DNA of 7,619 nt from an uncultured Planctomycetaceae bacterium (GCA_903921945.1 CAIXSC010000792.1:1-7619); one strand, 5' to 3'; counted from the stretch's first letter, positions 1 through 6,506 are shown. Translations and numbers: made by a program. Notes: generated by a model from the sequence alone, not told the origin.

Positions 1-1197
1 GCCGCTTCGTTACGAATCTCCTCGCAGCGTCTCCCGTCCACCTCCGAAACCTATCTTGATGAGGCTCGCCCGAACTCGTTCAACGCAGTGCCCGAATCCT
101 CGTCGGCCAAAACGAATAATTTCGCGACGGCGGCAGCCACGGAGTTATTCGTGGAAGACGGTTCGACGCCGGCCGCATCGTCGCCGGTCACGTCGTCGCC
201 AGCCACGTCGTCGCCCGCCGCGCGGCTGGATTCTTCGACAACGCAGGTTTCACCCGAGGAAACTGCGGCTGGCAGCCTCACCGACAGTTCGGGGCGCTCG
301 GTGCTTCGCGCCGCCACTCCTTCGCGGTTGCCCCGCACGACGCCTACCATTCCTGTGCGATTGCCGCCGGTCGAGTCCGGCGGTTCACTGCCTTATGGCG
401 AGTATCAGCGTCCGCCCGTTCGTGTCGGGTCGGAGGTGATTCCGGCGCCAGCGACGAGCACCGGCCAGTTACCTCCGCCCTACCCCTCTCGCTTGCCATC
501 GACCGGTCCGGTCACAGGCATGCCTGCAAACACGCCACAGGTCGGTGGGGCCGTTCCGTCAGACGCGACGTCTTCCCGTTGGCAGCGTTTCAAGTCACAA
601 GCCCAATATGATTTTTGGGGCTACCCGGAACAGTTTTGCGAGCGGCCGCTGGGCCTGCCGAACCAGTTGGCCTACCAAGCGATGGTGGACAACGCCCGCG
701 ACGATTTATTGGTGTTCCACCAATATGATTTCCATGACGGCCATGTCGAATCGGCGGCGAATCTGAATGGTGCGGGCATGCGCCGGGTCGATCGCGTCGC
801 GGAACTCCTCCGCCATCAAGCCGGCGGGTCAACGGTCATTGTCGAGTTCGTGCCGGACCAACCGCGACTGACCGATGCCCGGCGCGAGGAAGTCGCCGCT
901 CAGTTGGGTCGCTACGGCCTCCACGAACCGGCCGTTCGGGTTGCCGTCGGCCGTGCTCGTCGCGGAGTCTCGGGGCGTGAAGCCCAAGGCATTCAGAGGA
1001 CCTTCGATCGCATGACCGGCGCTTCCGCGCTTAGCGGCGCCGTGGGCGGAATGAACGCTTCGAGCGGCGGGATGGGCTCGAGCGGCGGCAGCAGTGGCGG
1101 GATGTCGGGTGGTGGCATGAGCGGCAATCAGGGATCGGGAATGATGGGTAACGGCGCAGGAGGCCTCAATGGAAACTCGGGACCGTTTGGCTATTAG
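1..1197 (+). CDS. Envelope-associated hypothetical protein, 5' partial, with OmpA-like C-terminal region
   Basis: The frame is open from the first base of the window to the TAG at 1195-1197 (398 codons). A GTG at 88 could be read as a start but has no ribosome site, so the true start and any signal peptide probably lie upstream. Numbered from window codon 1, residues 30-190 are Ser/Thr/Pro/Ala-rich and look disordered, including three copies of a (T/A)SSP(A/V) repeat near residues 59-73. Residues about 193-219 contain a well-structured, motif-like stretch, FWGYPEQFCERPLG. Residues about 235-320 resemble a weak OmpA-type peptidoglycan-binding fold: a short strand with YDFHDG, a helix, a VIVEF strand, then LTDARREEV, which matches the family's LSxxRAxxV pattern, then a final strand VRVAVG. 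The last 50 residues are Gly/Met/Ser-rich. The product is probably exported or outer-membrane associated. The function is unknown and the OmpA resemblance is by eye only. The gene overlaps the next one by 29 bp, suggesting coupled translation. Confidence 0.8.
   Translation, partial: AASLRISSQRLPSTSETYLDEARPNSFNAVPESSSAKTNNFATAAATELFVEDGSTPAASSPVTSSPATSSPAARLDSSTTQVSPEETAAGSLTDSSGRSVLRAATPSRLPRTTPTIPVRLPPVESGGSLPYGEYQRPPVRVGSEVIPAPATSTGQLPPPYPSRLPSTGPVTGMPANTPQVGGAVPSDATSSRWQRFKSQAQYDFWGYPEQFCERPLGLPNQLAYQAMVDNARDDLLVFHQYDFHDGHVESAANLNGAGMRRVDRVAELLRHQAGGSTVIVEFVPDQPRLTDARREEVAAQLGRYGLHEPAVRVAVGRARRGVSGREAQGIQRTFDRMTGASALSGAVGGMNASSGGMGSSGGSSGGMSGGGMSGNQGSGMMGNGAGGLNGNSGPFGY
175..219 (+). repeat. 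15-bp tandem repeat inside the envelope protein gene
   Basis: Three consecutive 15-bp units (175-189, 190-204, 205-219) share the core CGTCGCC and encode ASSPV, TSSPA, TSSPA. The period is a multiple of three, so copy-number changes keep the frame. The repeat lies in the disordered Ser/Thr/Pro region of the protein. Confidence 0.8.
1158..1163 (+). promoter_or_regulatory. Shine-Dalgarno AGGAGG that favours the 1169 start of the TPR gene
   Basis: A perfect AGGAGG sits five bases before the ATG at 1169, inside the end of the preceding gene. It is also read there as part of Ala-Gly-Gly codons in a glycine-rich tail, so a chance match is possible. It is nevertheless the best ribosome site near this gene and is the main reason for choosing 1169 over the ATG at 1256. 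Confidence 0.55.
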
Positions 1198-2191
1198 CGC
1201 AACGATCGCGGACTGGCCGCGCCCCGCTTCGGTGCGCGGACTCAAGTCAGGCCAGATGCGTGCGGCGCGTCTCCGTGCGCTCCCGAGGGCCATGTTTCTG
1301 GTGGCAATCGCCACAGCCGTTCCCGCGACTTCGGGGTGCTCGTCGATCTCCGGATCCGATTCTTGGAGGTGGCCGTGGCAGTCAGCCAGCAAGCCGGCGC
1401 CGGCCAATCCATTCGTTACCCATTCCGCGAAACCCGGCCCGACGCCGCTGGGAACGCCACAGACAGTGGCCCCCGCGTCCGCGACGGAGTGGCCTGACGA
1501 AAAGCGCGCCGCCCGGGATTTGAAACTCGCCTTAGCTCAAATGCTCGAACAGCAGGGCGCGGCGCCGGAAGCGATCGAAGCCTACGAGAACGTCTTGCGA
1601 TCCGAACCCGGCCATACGGCGGTTGCCCATCGGCTCGCGGTATTGCTGGACAAATCCGGACAACCCCAACGGGCCGAGCCCTACTATCAAGCCTGTCTCC
1701 GGGCAACACCATCGGATCCCGACTTGCTTTCCGATTTCGCGTACCACTGCTACTTGGAGCGCCGCTGGGCGGAAGCGGAAAACCACTTCCAACGCGCGTT
1801 GGCGATCGATCCGCGGCACACACGGGCCCGCAACAACCTCGGACTGGTGCTGGCCCGCACTGAACGGCCGCGCGAAGCCTTCAACCAGTTCGCGGGCGGC
1901 GGATGCTCGACGGCCGACGCCCACGCCAACGTCGCGTTCGCCTTGGCAGCCGAAGCGCGTTTCGAAGACGCCGAGCAGGTCTACGCCATCGCGCTGCAAG
2001 CCGACCCGCAAAACCAGCGTGCCCGCGACGGCTTGGCGGCACTGCGCCAAGCGCGGCGGGTCGCCTCCGCGCCACGCGTTACCGTGCCACATGCCGACGC
2101 CCAGCGTTCCGGCAGTCCGGCCATCGGCAGTCCGGGAACTGGCAGTCCGGGAACTGGCGGTCTTGGTACTGGCGGTCCCGTCCTTCGTTAG
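1169..2191 (+). CDS. TPR-repeat lipoprotein (TadD-like architecture)
   Basis: This is a 340-residue protein. A basic segment (MRAARLRALPRA, from residue 30) is followed by a hydrophobic stretch and a lipobox-like TSGC with Cys57, which predicts a lipid-anchored protein facing the periplasm. A Trp/Pro/Ala-rich linker follows. Five consecutive 34-residue TPR units then fill residues about 116-285, each with the usual small/large pattern and a Pro after helix B. The fourth unit is degenerate, with GGGCST in place of its helix end. TPRs mediate protein-protein contacts, so an assembly or scaffolding role is likely. The arrangement resembles TadD, the TPR lipoprotein of Tad/Flp pilus loci, but this is inference. 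The 1169 start has AGGAGG, and the codons before 1256 are GC-rich at third positions. The alternative ATG at 1256 would give a more conventional signal peptide (311 residues, Cys28). The C-terminus is a Gly-Ser-Pro-Thr repeat tail. The stop codon overlaps that of the convergent gene. Confidence 0.88.
   Translation: METRDRLAISATIADWPRPASVRGLKSGQMRAARLRALPRAMFLVAIATAVPATSGCSSISGSDSWRWPWQSASKPAPANPFVTHSAKPGPTPLGTPQTVAPASATEWPDEKRAARDLKLALAQMLEQQGAAPEAIEAYENVLRSEPGHTAVAHRLAVLLDKSGQPQRAEPYYQACLRATPSDPDLLSDFAYHCYLERRWAEAENHFQRALAIDPRHTRARNNLGLVLARTERPREAFNQFAGGGCSTADAHANVAFALAAEARFEDAEQVYAIALQADPQNQRARDGLAALRQARRVASAPRVTVPHADAQRSGSPAIGSPGTGSPGTGGLGTGGPVLR
2111..2185 (+). repeat. 15-bp tandem repeat encoding the GSPGT tail
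   Basis: Five 15-bp units (2111-2125, 2126-2140, 2141-2155, 2156-2170, 2171-2185) derive from GGCAGTCCGGGAACT. Units two and three are identical and the others diverge. They encode GSPAI, GSPGT, GSPGT, GGLGT, GGPVL, ending one codon before the stop. The repeat probably extends a flexible tail and can change length without a frameshift. Confidence 0.9.
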
Positions 2192-3657
2192 TGGCCGGCC
2201 GCGTCCCCGGACTTGGCCGGCGCCTTGAATTGCCGCAAGGTTTCCGCTTCCGGCAAACCCTTGTAATACGGATCCAGCGGATAGCAGCCGGAGATCAACC
2301 CTTTCCGCGGGCCTGTTGTGCAATCGCTAAAGGTGCGGCAGACAAGCTTCCGACGGAGCTGGCCTATTTGTAAACAATCGGCCGGAAGTTCTGGATAAGA
2401 CAGCACGACGCGTCCCAGCCCTACACTATCCACCCAACCGGCTCGCACCACTGCCTGCGCGACATGCGGGAGAAAATCTTGCAAATAGGAATACCCGGTT
2501 CCCACGATCGGAAGCGACGGAAACGCCTCTTTGCACGCCCTCACAGCCTGGATTTGTCGCGCGACTCCGACCAGTGGATCTTCCGGCGGCTGATAGCCAT
2601 CGCTGGGTGGAAACGCGGCGGGCCGCTGGATATGCGGATTGTAGTAAGGACTGCCGCATGACAGATTGATCGCCACCACTCCCAACCGCTCGAGTTCGCC
2701 CACAAGCCGGAGCGGTTCTTCGAGGTCGATGGCCAAAGGATTCGCAGCGCTCACGCCAAATCCCCATCGGTAGGGCAACAGTGCCTGGAAATCGCTCGGC
2801 CGCCCCGGCCCCGCCGCCGGCTCGAACGGGATGAGATCGAAAAAGCTCAATCGCACTCCGATCATCAACGCCGGCCATTCCACCCGGATCCGCTCGATCA
2901 TCGTTCGCAACAGGCGAGTGCGGCCGATGAAATCACCGCCGTAGGGTCCGGGCCGCTCGCGCGCGCCCAAAAACTCATGCAACAAATAGCCATGGCAGGC
3001 CTTGATGTCGACAAAGTCGAAACCGACTCGCCACGCCAATCCGGCCGCCGCCACATACCGATCGATCAGTCCTTCCAAATCCCGGTCCGTCCAAATCGGC
3101 CGGTCATCGCCCGCTTCAATCCCGCACCGACGATCGAGTAGCGGGTGCCGCCAGGCGATCCGCGGCCGCAGGGGACCAGCCGCCGGTTTCGAATAGCGTC
3201 CCGAATGCGTCAACTGCAACCCGCATAGCCAATCGTCCACTCGACCGAAACGCTCGCGATGCGCCTCGCGAGCCGTTTCGAGCAGTCGCCGCAAGCCGCC
3301 TTCGTTTTCGGGCGTCGCCAGCGTCTGCCGGGGATTCGCCCGCCCATCCGGCTGCACGGCCGCCGCTTCGCCTCCCCAGAGCAGTTTCGCGCCGCTCCAT
3401 CCGAAATTCCGCCACCGCCGCAGAGTATGCGGCGACGGCGAACCGTCGGACTCGGCGTCCCACCCTTCCATCGGATGGATGCACCAGCGATTCCCCACTT
3501 CGCGGTCGCCGATCGCCAGCGGCCTTGCTAGCGGTGATTGCTCGGCGGCGGTCAGGATCCGGTCGTCGACCGGCACGTCCAATCCCAAGGCAGCCAACCG
3601 GCCGCGCAGCGCCTCGCTCGTTTTCAACTGGGCGACTTTGACCCACGCGTCCGTCAT
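2188..3657 (-). CDS. NADH:flavin oxidoreductase, Old Yellow Enzyme family
   Basis: This is a predicted cytoplasmic FMN-dependent TIM-barrel oxidoreductase of 489 residues. Family landmarks in order are the N-terminal FMN-site pattern NRWCIHPMEG (about 56-65), WDAESDG after it, the QLTHSGR strand (148-154), the active-site KACHGYLLHEFL (219-230) with the expected Tyr224, PYGG (238-241), an R-L-S strand near 270, and the C-terminal phosphate-binding strands GTGYSYLQDF (386-395) and GLGRVVLSYPE (413-423). There is no C-terminal NAD/FAD module like that of 2,4-dienoyl-CoA reductase. A Cys-rich tail (Cys440, Cys446, Cys458) sits where related enzymes carry a 4Fe-4S cluster. The substrate cannot be read from the sequence. 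The start at 3657 is chosen because GAGGAG lies 10 bases upstream and the residues before it look non-coding. An ATG at 3702 would add 15 residues. The gene has its own 196-bp upstream region with a repeat array and ends overlapping the TPR gene. Confidence 0.93.
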   Translation of the reverse strand: MTDAWVKVAQLKTSEALRGRLAALGLDVPVDDRILTAAEQSPLARPLAIGDREVGNRWCIHPMEGWDAESDGSPSPHTLRRWRNFGWSGAKLLWGGEAAAVQPDGRANPRQTLATPENEGGLRRLLETAREAHRERFGRVDDWLCGLQLTHSGRYSKPAAGPLRPRIAWRHPLLDRRCGIEAGDDRPIWTDRDLEGLIDRYVAAAGLAWRVGFDFVDIKACHGYLLHEFLGARERPGPYGGDFIGRTRLLRTMIERIRVEWPALMIGVRLSFFDLIPFEPAAGPGRPSDFQALLPYRWGFGVSAANPLAIDLEEPLRLVGELERLGVVAINLSCGSPYYNPHIQRPAAFPPSDGYQPPEDPLVGVARQIQAVRACKEAFPSLPIVGTGYSYLQDFLPHVAQAVVRAGWVDSVGLGRVVLSYPELPADCLQIGQLRRKLVCRTFSDCTTGPRKGLISGCYPLDPYYKGLPEAETLRQFKAPAKSGDAAGH

Positions 3658-3667
3658 GCGTCCCGCA

Positions 3668-3673
3668 CTCCTC
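3668..3673 (-). promoter_or_regulatory. Shine-Dalgarno of the flavin oxidoreductase gene
   Basis: GAGGAG on the minus strand ends 10 bases before the ATG at 3657-3655. It supports this start over the in-frame ATG at 3702. Confidence 0.6.
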
Positions 3674-3719
3674 GGGCACTGCCCGTTACCCACCCATCCC
3701 ACCGCGTCACTCGCTCACC

Positions 3720-3801
3720 CCGGTTCGCACGGTCGTGTTCACACGCTCGTGTTCGTACGCCCGTGTTCGCACGGTCGTGTTCGCACGGTCGTGTTCGCAC
3801 T
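3720..3801. repeat. 14-bp tandem array of small inverted repeats upstream of the oxidoreductase gene
   Basis: Six consecutive 14-bp units fill 3720-3801. On the + strand the consensus is CGTG-TTCG-CACG followed by two bases (GT, CT or CC). CGTG and CACG are reverse complements, so every complete unit can form a four-pair hairpin with a TTCG loop (CGAA on the other strand). Units three and four (3762-3773, 3776-3787) are perfect; the first and last are degenerate. The array lies between the helicase stop codon and the oxidoreductase start, ending about 63 bases before that start. It could be a set of protein-binding sites, an RNA structure in the leader, or a neutral minisatellite. I see no convincing -35/-10 pair in the rest of this 196-bp gap. 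Confidence 0.85.
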
Positions 3802-3853
3802 CAAGGTCGTTCGCCGCTCCCGAGTCGATGACAGGGCAGTCGCCGCGAACCCC

Positions 3854-6388
3854 CTAATCCGCCCCACGCTGCGGGCCGGCAGCCGACTCATCGGCCGGCC
3901 GCATCCGCGAGTGCAACAGCACGAAGCGCCGCTCTTGCCCGTCGCGATCAAAAACCACCGTCCCCTGGCGCCGCAACCCCGAGCGACTGAGCGCCATCAC
4001 CGTTCCCACGCCGTACTCGGGATGCTTGACCCGCATGCCTTGGCGGTACAGATCCGGGTCGAACGGACGCTCACCCGCGGTGGAATCGCGTGCTAATTCA
4101 GCGGCCGACTTCAGGCTGGCCTTCAGCCCAGACTTCAAATCGACCTTCAAATCGGCCTTCAAATCGGCCTTCACTGGCATCACCGGCAGCGGGCCAGCGT
4201 CTTGCGACGCGACGCCTCGAGCGGCTTTACCGCCTCGGGCGACTCGGCGGCTGGGCTCATCTTGGTTGTAGGAGGACTCGTCGTCCCACTTATCGCCCTG
4301 GTCGCTGTCTTGGTCTTCGCCCGCATTCCCATCTTGATCGCGATCTTGATCGCCGTCTTGATCGCCATGTTGGTAGCCGTCTTGATCGCCAGCTTGGTTG
4401 TCGAATTGGTCGTCGTCGCCCGCATGGCGACCCCACGGTGAATCTTCGGAAAAATCGTCGCTGAACAGCGAGCCCTGGACCTCCATGGACGACCGCGGCA
4501 ATTCCATGAGGAAGGAACTGGGGATCGCCGGCCGCGACAGGCCACGGGTCATCCGGTACTGCGAAAAGCTCAGATTCAATTCGTCCTCGGCCCGAGTGAT
4601 TCCGACGAACAGCAACCGACGTTCCTCTTCCATTTGCGAGTCGTCTTGAATGCTGCGTTCGTGCGGGAGAATCCCTTGTTCCAGGGCGACCAGGAACACC
4701 ACGGGAAACTCGAGGCCTTTGGCGGCATGGAGCGTCATGAGCGTGACTTTGTCTTGGTCCGCTTCCAAGGCGTCGGTGTCGGCCACGAGCGAGGTCTGTT
4801 CAAGGAACGCCTCGAGCGGTGCTGGGCCGGGATTCGCCAAGTCGAACTCGCGGGCCGCCGTGACCAGTTCGTCGATGTTCGCCACGCGTTCGGCATCTTC
4901 CGCGTCCGAAGACCGTTCGAGTTCCGCCCGATAGCCCGTGGCTTCGATCACCTCGGCCAAGAGTTGCTCGACCGCAGCTGTGGCCGCCTTGCGCAGCCGA
5001 TCGAAGAGCGAGACAAACCGCGCGATGCTCAAGGATGCTCGACCGGCCAAGCCCAAGGCGGTTCCGCCACGACGGGCCGCCTCCAACAGCGTCAATCGGT
5101 TCGCGGTGGCGAAATCGGCCAGTTTGTGGACGGTGGCCTTGCCGATACCGCGGACCGGCGTGTTGATGACGCGCAGCAGGGCGGCGTCGTTCGCCGGATT
5201 GTTGACCAAGTGCAGGTAGGCCAGCAGATCCTTGACCTCTTTGCGTTGGAAGAACTCCAGCCCTTGGACGACTTGGTACGGCACGCGGTGCTGGTGCAAC
5301 GCCAGTTCGAACTGGCGGGACAAAGCGTTCATACGATACGCGATCGCGAAATCCCGTGGCCGCCGCCGCTTGGCGCGGATGTCGGCGGCGATCCGCCGCG
5401 CGACCAAGTCCGCCTCGTCGTTCGCGGACGGGCAGCAGGCCAGCCGCACCGGAGCCCCCTCCGGCCGCTCGGTAAGCAACACTTTCGCCTTGCGTCGAGC
5501 GTTGTGCCGAATCAACGCGTCGGCCGTTTCCAAAATGTTCGGGGTGCTGCGATAGTTCCTTTCAAGCTTCACGACTTTGACCCGCGGATAGTCGTGCTCG
5601 AACTCCAGAATGTTCGACAGGTTCGCGCCGCGCCAACCGTAAATCGACTGGTCGGGATCGCCGACGACCGCCAAGTTCGGGTGGTCGACAGACAAAGCAC
5701 GGACAATCGCGTACTGCGCGAGGTTCGTATCCTGGTACTCGTCAACCATGATCTGGCGGAAGCGGTTATCGAGCGAGCGGCGCAGATCGGGCTGGTCGCG
5801 CAGCATCAGCGCCACGTGCATCAGCAGGTCATCGAAATCGACACAGTTGGCGGCCAGCAGCCGCCGCTGGTACAGCGGATAGACCCGCTCGACGATCGCT
5901 TTCCAAACGCCGGTGCCGGCCTGCGGGTAATGGGCGGGGTCGATGAGTTGGTTTTTCGCCCAGCTGATCGCCTGCCCCAGTTTGTCAACCGACACCATCG
6001 CGTCTTCGACCCGGGCCTCCGCCATCGCCGCGCCAAGCACCTTTCGGCTGTCGTCGATGTCGAGTATCGAATAGTTTTCCTGAAGGCCGGCGAAGCTTGC
6101 GTGCTGCCGGAGCAATCGCGAGCAGAAACGATGGAAGGTTCCGACCCAGACGGAAGGGTCGGCGCCAAGTTTCACGAGGCGGTTCCGCATCTCCTCGGCC
6201 GCTTTGTTCGTGAAAGTCAACGCGAGGATTTGCCGGGGCAGAGTCCCCAGTTCCAACAAATGGGCGATGCGGTACGTGACCACCCGCGTTTTTCCGCTGC
6301 CGGGACCGGCGAGTATCAACAGCGGTCCTTCGACATGTTCGGCCGCCGCACGCTGCTCGGCGTTGAGCGAATCGAGTAGATTGGTCAT
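3854..6388 (-). CDS. pcrA: ATP-dependent DNA helicase, PcrA/UvrD family (superfamily 1A)
   Basis: This is an 844-residue 3'-5' helicase of the UvrD/PcrA/Rep group, which unwinds DNA in excision repair and removes recombinase from stalled forks. All motifs are present: Q motif LNAEQ (8-12), Walker A GPGSGKT (28-34), Ia TFTNKAAEEM (58-67), GTFH (83-86), Walker B VDEYQD (215-220), III GDPDQSIYGWRG (243-254), IV LERNYRS (275-281), V TLHAAKGLEF (552-561) and VI VGITRAEDEL (595-604). Residues about 782-832 form the C-terminal Tudor-like module of PcrA (GMRVKHPEYGVGTV...), which contacts RNA polymerase in known members. The protein is about 100 residues longer than usual. The extra length is an Asp/Gln/Gly-rich linker (657-710) and a Lys-Leu repeat (739-760). 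The start at 6388 is chosen because MTNLLDSLNAEQ matches the family's usual N-terminus. Residues encoded further upstream would run into the divergent gene. No good ribosome site is seen; a TATACT box lies just upstream. Confidence 0.97.
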   Translation of the reverse strand: MTNLLDSLNAEQRAAAEHVEGPLLILAGPGSGKTRVVTYRIAHLLELGTLPRQILALTFTNKAAEEMRNRLVKLGADPSVWVGTFHRFCSRLLRQHASFAGLQENYSILDIDDSRKVLGAAMAEARVEDAMVSVDKLGQAISWAKNQLIDPAHYPQAGTGVWKAIVERVYPLYQRRLLAANCVDFDDLLMHVALMLRDQPDLRRSLDNRFRQIMVDEYQDTNLAQYAIVRALSVDHPNLAVVGDPDQSIYGWRGANLSNILEFEHDYPRVKVVKLERNYRSTPNILETADALIRHNARRKAKVLLTERPEGAPVRLACCPSANDEADLVARRIAADIRAKRRRPRDFAIAYRMNALSRQFELALHQHRVPYQVVQGLEFFQRKEVKDLLAYLHLVNNPANDAALLRVINTPVRGIGKATVHKLADFATANRLTLLEAARRGGTALGLAGRASLSIARFVSLFDRLRKAATAAVEQLLAEVIEATGYRAELERSSDAEDAERVANIDELVTAAREFDLANPGPAPLEAFLEQTSLVADTDALEADQDKVTLMTLHAAKGLEFPVVFLVALEQGILPHERSIQDDSQMEEERRLLFVGITRAEDELNLSFSQYRMTRGLSRPAIPSSFLMELPRSSMEVQGSLFSDDFSEDSPWGRHAGDDDQFDNQAGDQDGYQHGDQDGDQDRDQDGNAGEDQDSDQGDKWDDESSYNQDEPSRRVARGGKAARGVASQDAGPLPVMPVKADLKADLKVDLKSGLKASLKSAAELARDSTAGERPFDPDLYRQGMRVKHPEYGVGTVMALSRSGLRRQGTVVFDRDGQERRFVLLHSRMRPADESAAGPQRGAD
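4109..4168 (-). repeat. 12-bp tandem repeat encoding a Lys-Leu segment in the helicase
   Basis: Five 12-bp units are in register (4109, 4121, 4133, 4145 and 4157). On the + strand the consensus is CTTCAAATCGGC, and a partial sixth unit follows. Translated on the minus strand they give a four-residue period of xDLK type (ADLK, ADLK, VDLK, SGLK, ASLK; residues about 740-760). The pattern spaces Lys and Leu every four residues and would suit one helix with a basic face. Confidence 0.9.
4333..4404 (-). repeat. 12-bp tandem repeat encoding the acidic linker of the helicase
   Basis: Six 12-bp units (4333-4404) have the + strand consensus CTTGATCGCCGT. On the minus strand they encode a four-residue period of DQDG type (residues about 662-685), within a longer Asp/Gln/Asn/Gly-rich linker at 657-710. 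It separates the last helicase motif from the C-terminal module and is likely disordered. Confidence 0.9.
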
Positions 6389-6395
6389 GGTCGTC

Positions 6396-6401
6396 AGTAT
6401 A
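6396..6401 (-). promoter_or_regulatory. Possible -10 box of the helicase gene, near-leaderless
   Basis: TATACT on the minus strand matches five of six bases of the bacterial -10 consensus. It ends seven bases before the helicase ATG, so transcription would begin at or within a base or two of the start codon. No matching TTGACA-like -35 is seen 16-18 bases further upstream. This is a weak call based on one hexamer. Confidence 0.3.
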
Positions 6402-6440
6402 GCGATCCTTTCGCGATCGAGTTTCCCGCGGCCGCTCGCC

Positions 6441-6456
6441 CGGCTTCGGCTAGCCG
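6441..6456. promoter_or_regulatory. Inverted repeat in the divergent promoter region
   Basis: The 118-bp region between the divergently read helicase and ThuA-like genes contains CGGCTTCGGCTAGCCG. Its right part, CGGCTAGCCG (6447-6456), is a perfect 10-bp palindrome, and CGGCT at 6441-6445 can also pair with AGCCG. It could be an operator or a GC-rich coincidence. No convincing promoter for the + strand gene was recognised. Confidence 0.25.
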
Positions 6457-6492
6457 CCGCGACGCCGTCCACCGCCAGTTCCTCTTTGTTTC

Positions 6493-6496
6493 GGAG
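6493..6496 (+). promoter_or_regulatory. Shine-Dalgarno of the ThuA-like gene
   Basis: GGAG lies 10 bases before the ATG at 6507. This ATG is followed directly by a signal peptide, so the site supports that start against the many in-frame codons further left that run through the helicase gene. Confidence 0.5.
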
Positions 6497-6506
6497 TGCT
6501 TCCAAC

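Noticed and set aside
2194..2221. GC stem (GCCGGCC with GGCCGGC, 14-base loop) as a terminator of the TPR gene
   Set aside because: There is no T-run after the stem, the loop is long, and the region is coding for the oxidoreductase C-terminus.
829..2323. Minus strand frames opposite the envelope and TPR genes (829-1407, 1532-2323) and + strand frames in alternative registers (56-439, 1623-2228, 1903-2373)
   Set aside because: They show Arg/Pro/Ser-rich out-of-frame composition and no motifs, and they overlap genes with clear repeats, TPRs and coding signals.
3658..3702. Upstream ATG at 3702 as start of the oxidoreductase
   Set aside because: The extra 15 residues do not look like family sequence, and the ATG at 3657 has a GAGGAG ribosome site at good spacing.
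4327..4360. DxDxDG pattern in the helicase linker, like an EF-hand or thrombospondin calcium loop
   Set aside because: The loop lacks the hydrophobic residue at position 8 and the acidic residue at position 12, and there are no flanking helices. It is a by-product of the 4-residue acidic repeat.
4202..4441. Small + strand frame encoding a very hydrophobic Leu/Ile/Val/Ala peptide resembling a membrane protein
   Set aside because: It is the complement of the acidic repeat codons (GAT, CAA, GAC read backwards give Ile, Leu, Val). The hydrophobicity is an automatic shadow of the DQDG repeat.
4634..6379. Long + strand open frame (581 codons) opposite the helicase gene
   Set aside because: It is exactly antisense to the conserved helicase motifs. 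Its openness follows from the GC-rich third positions of the real gene, and its translation shows no recognisable domain.
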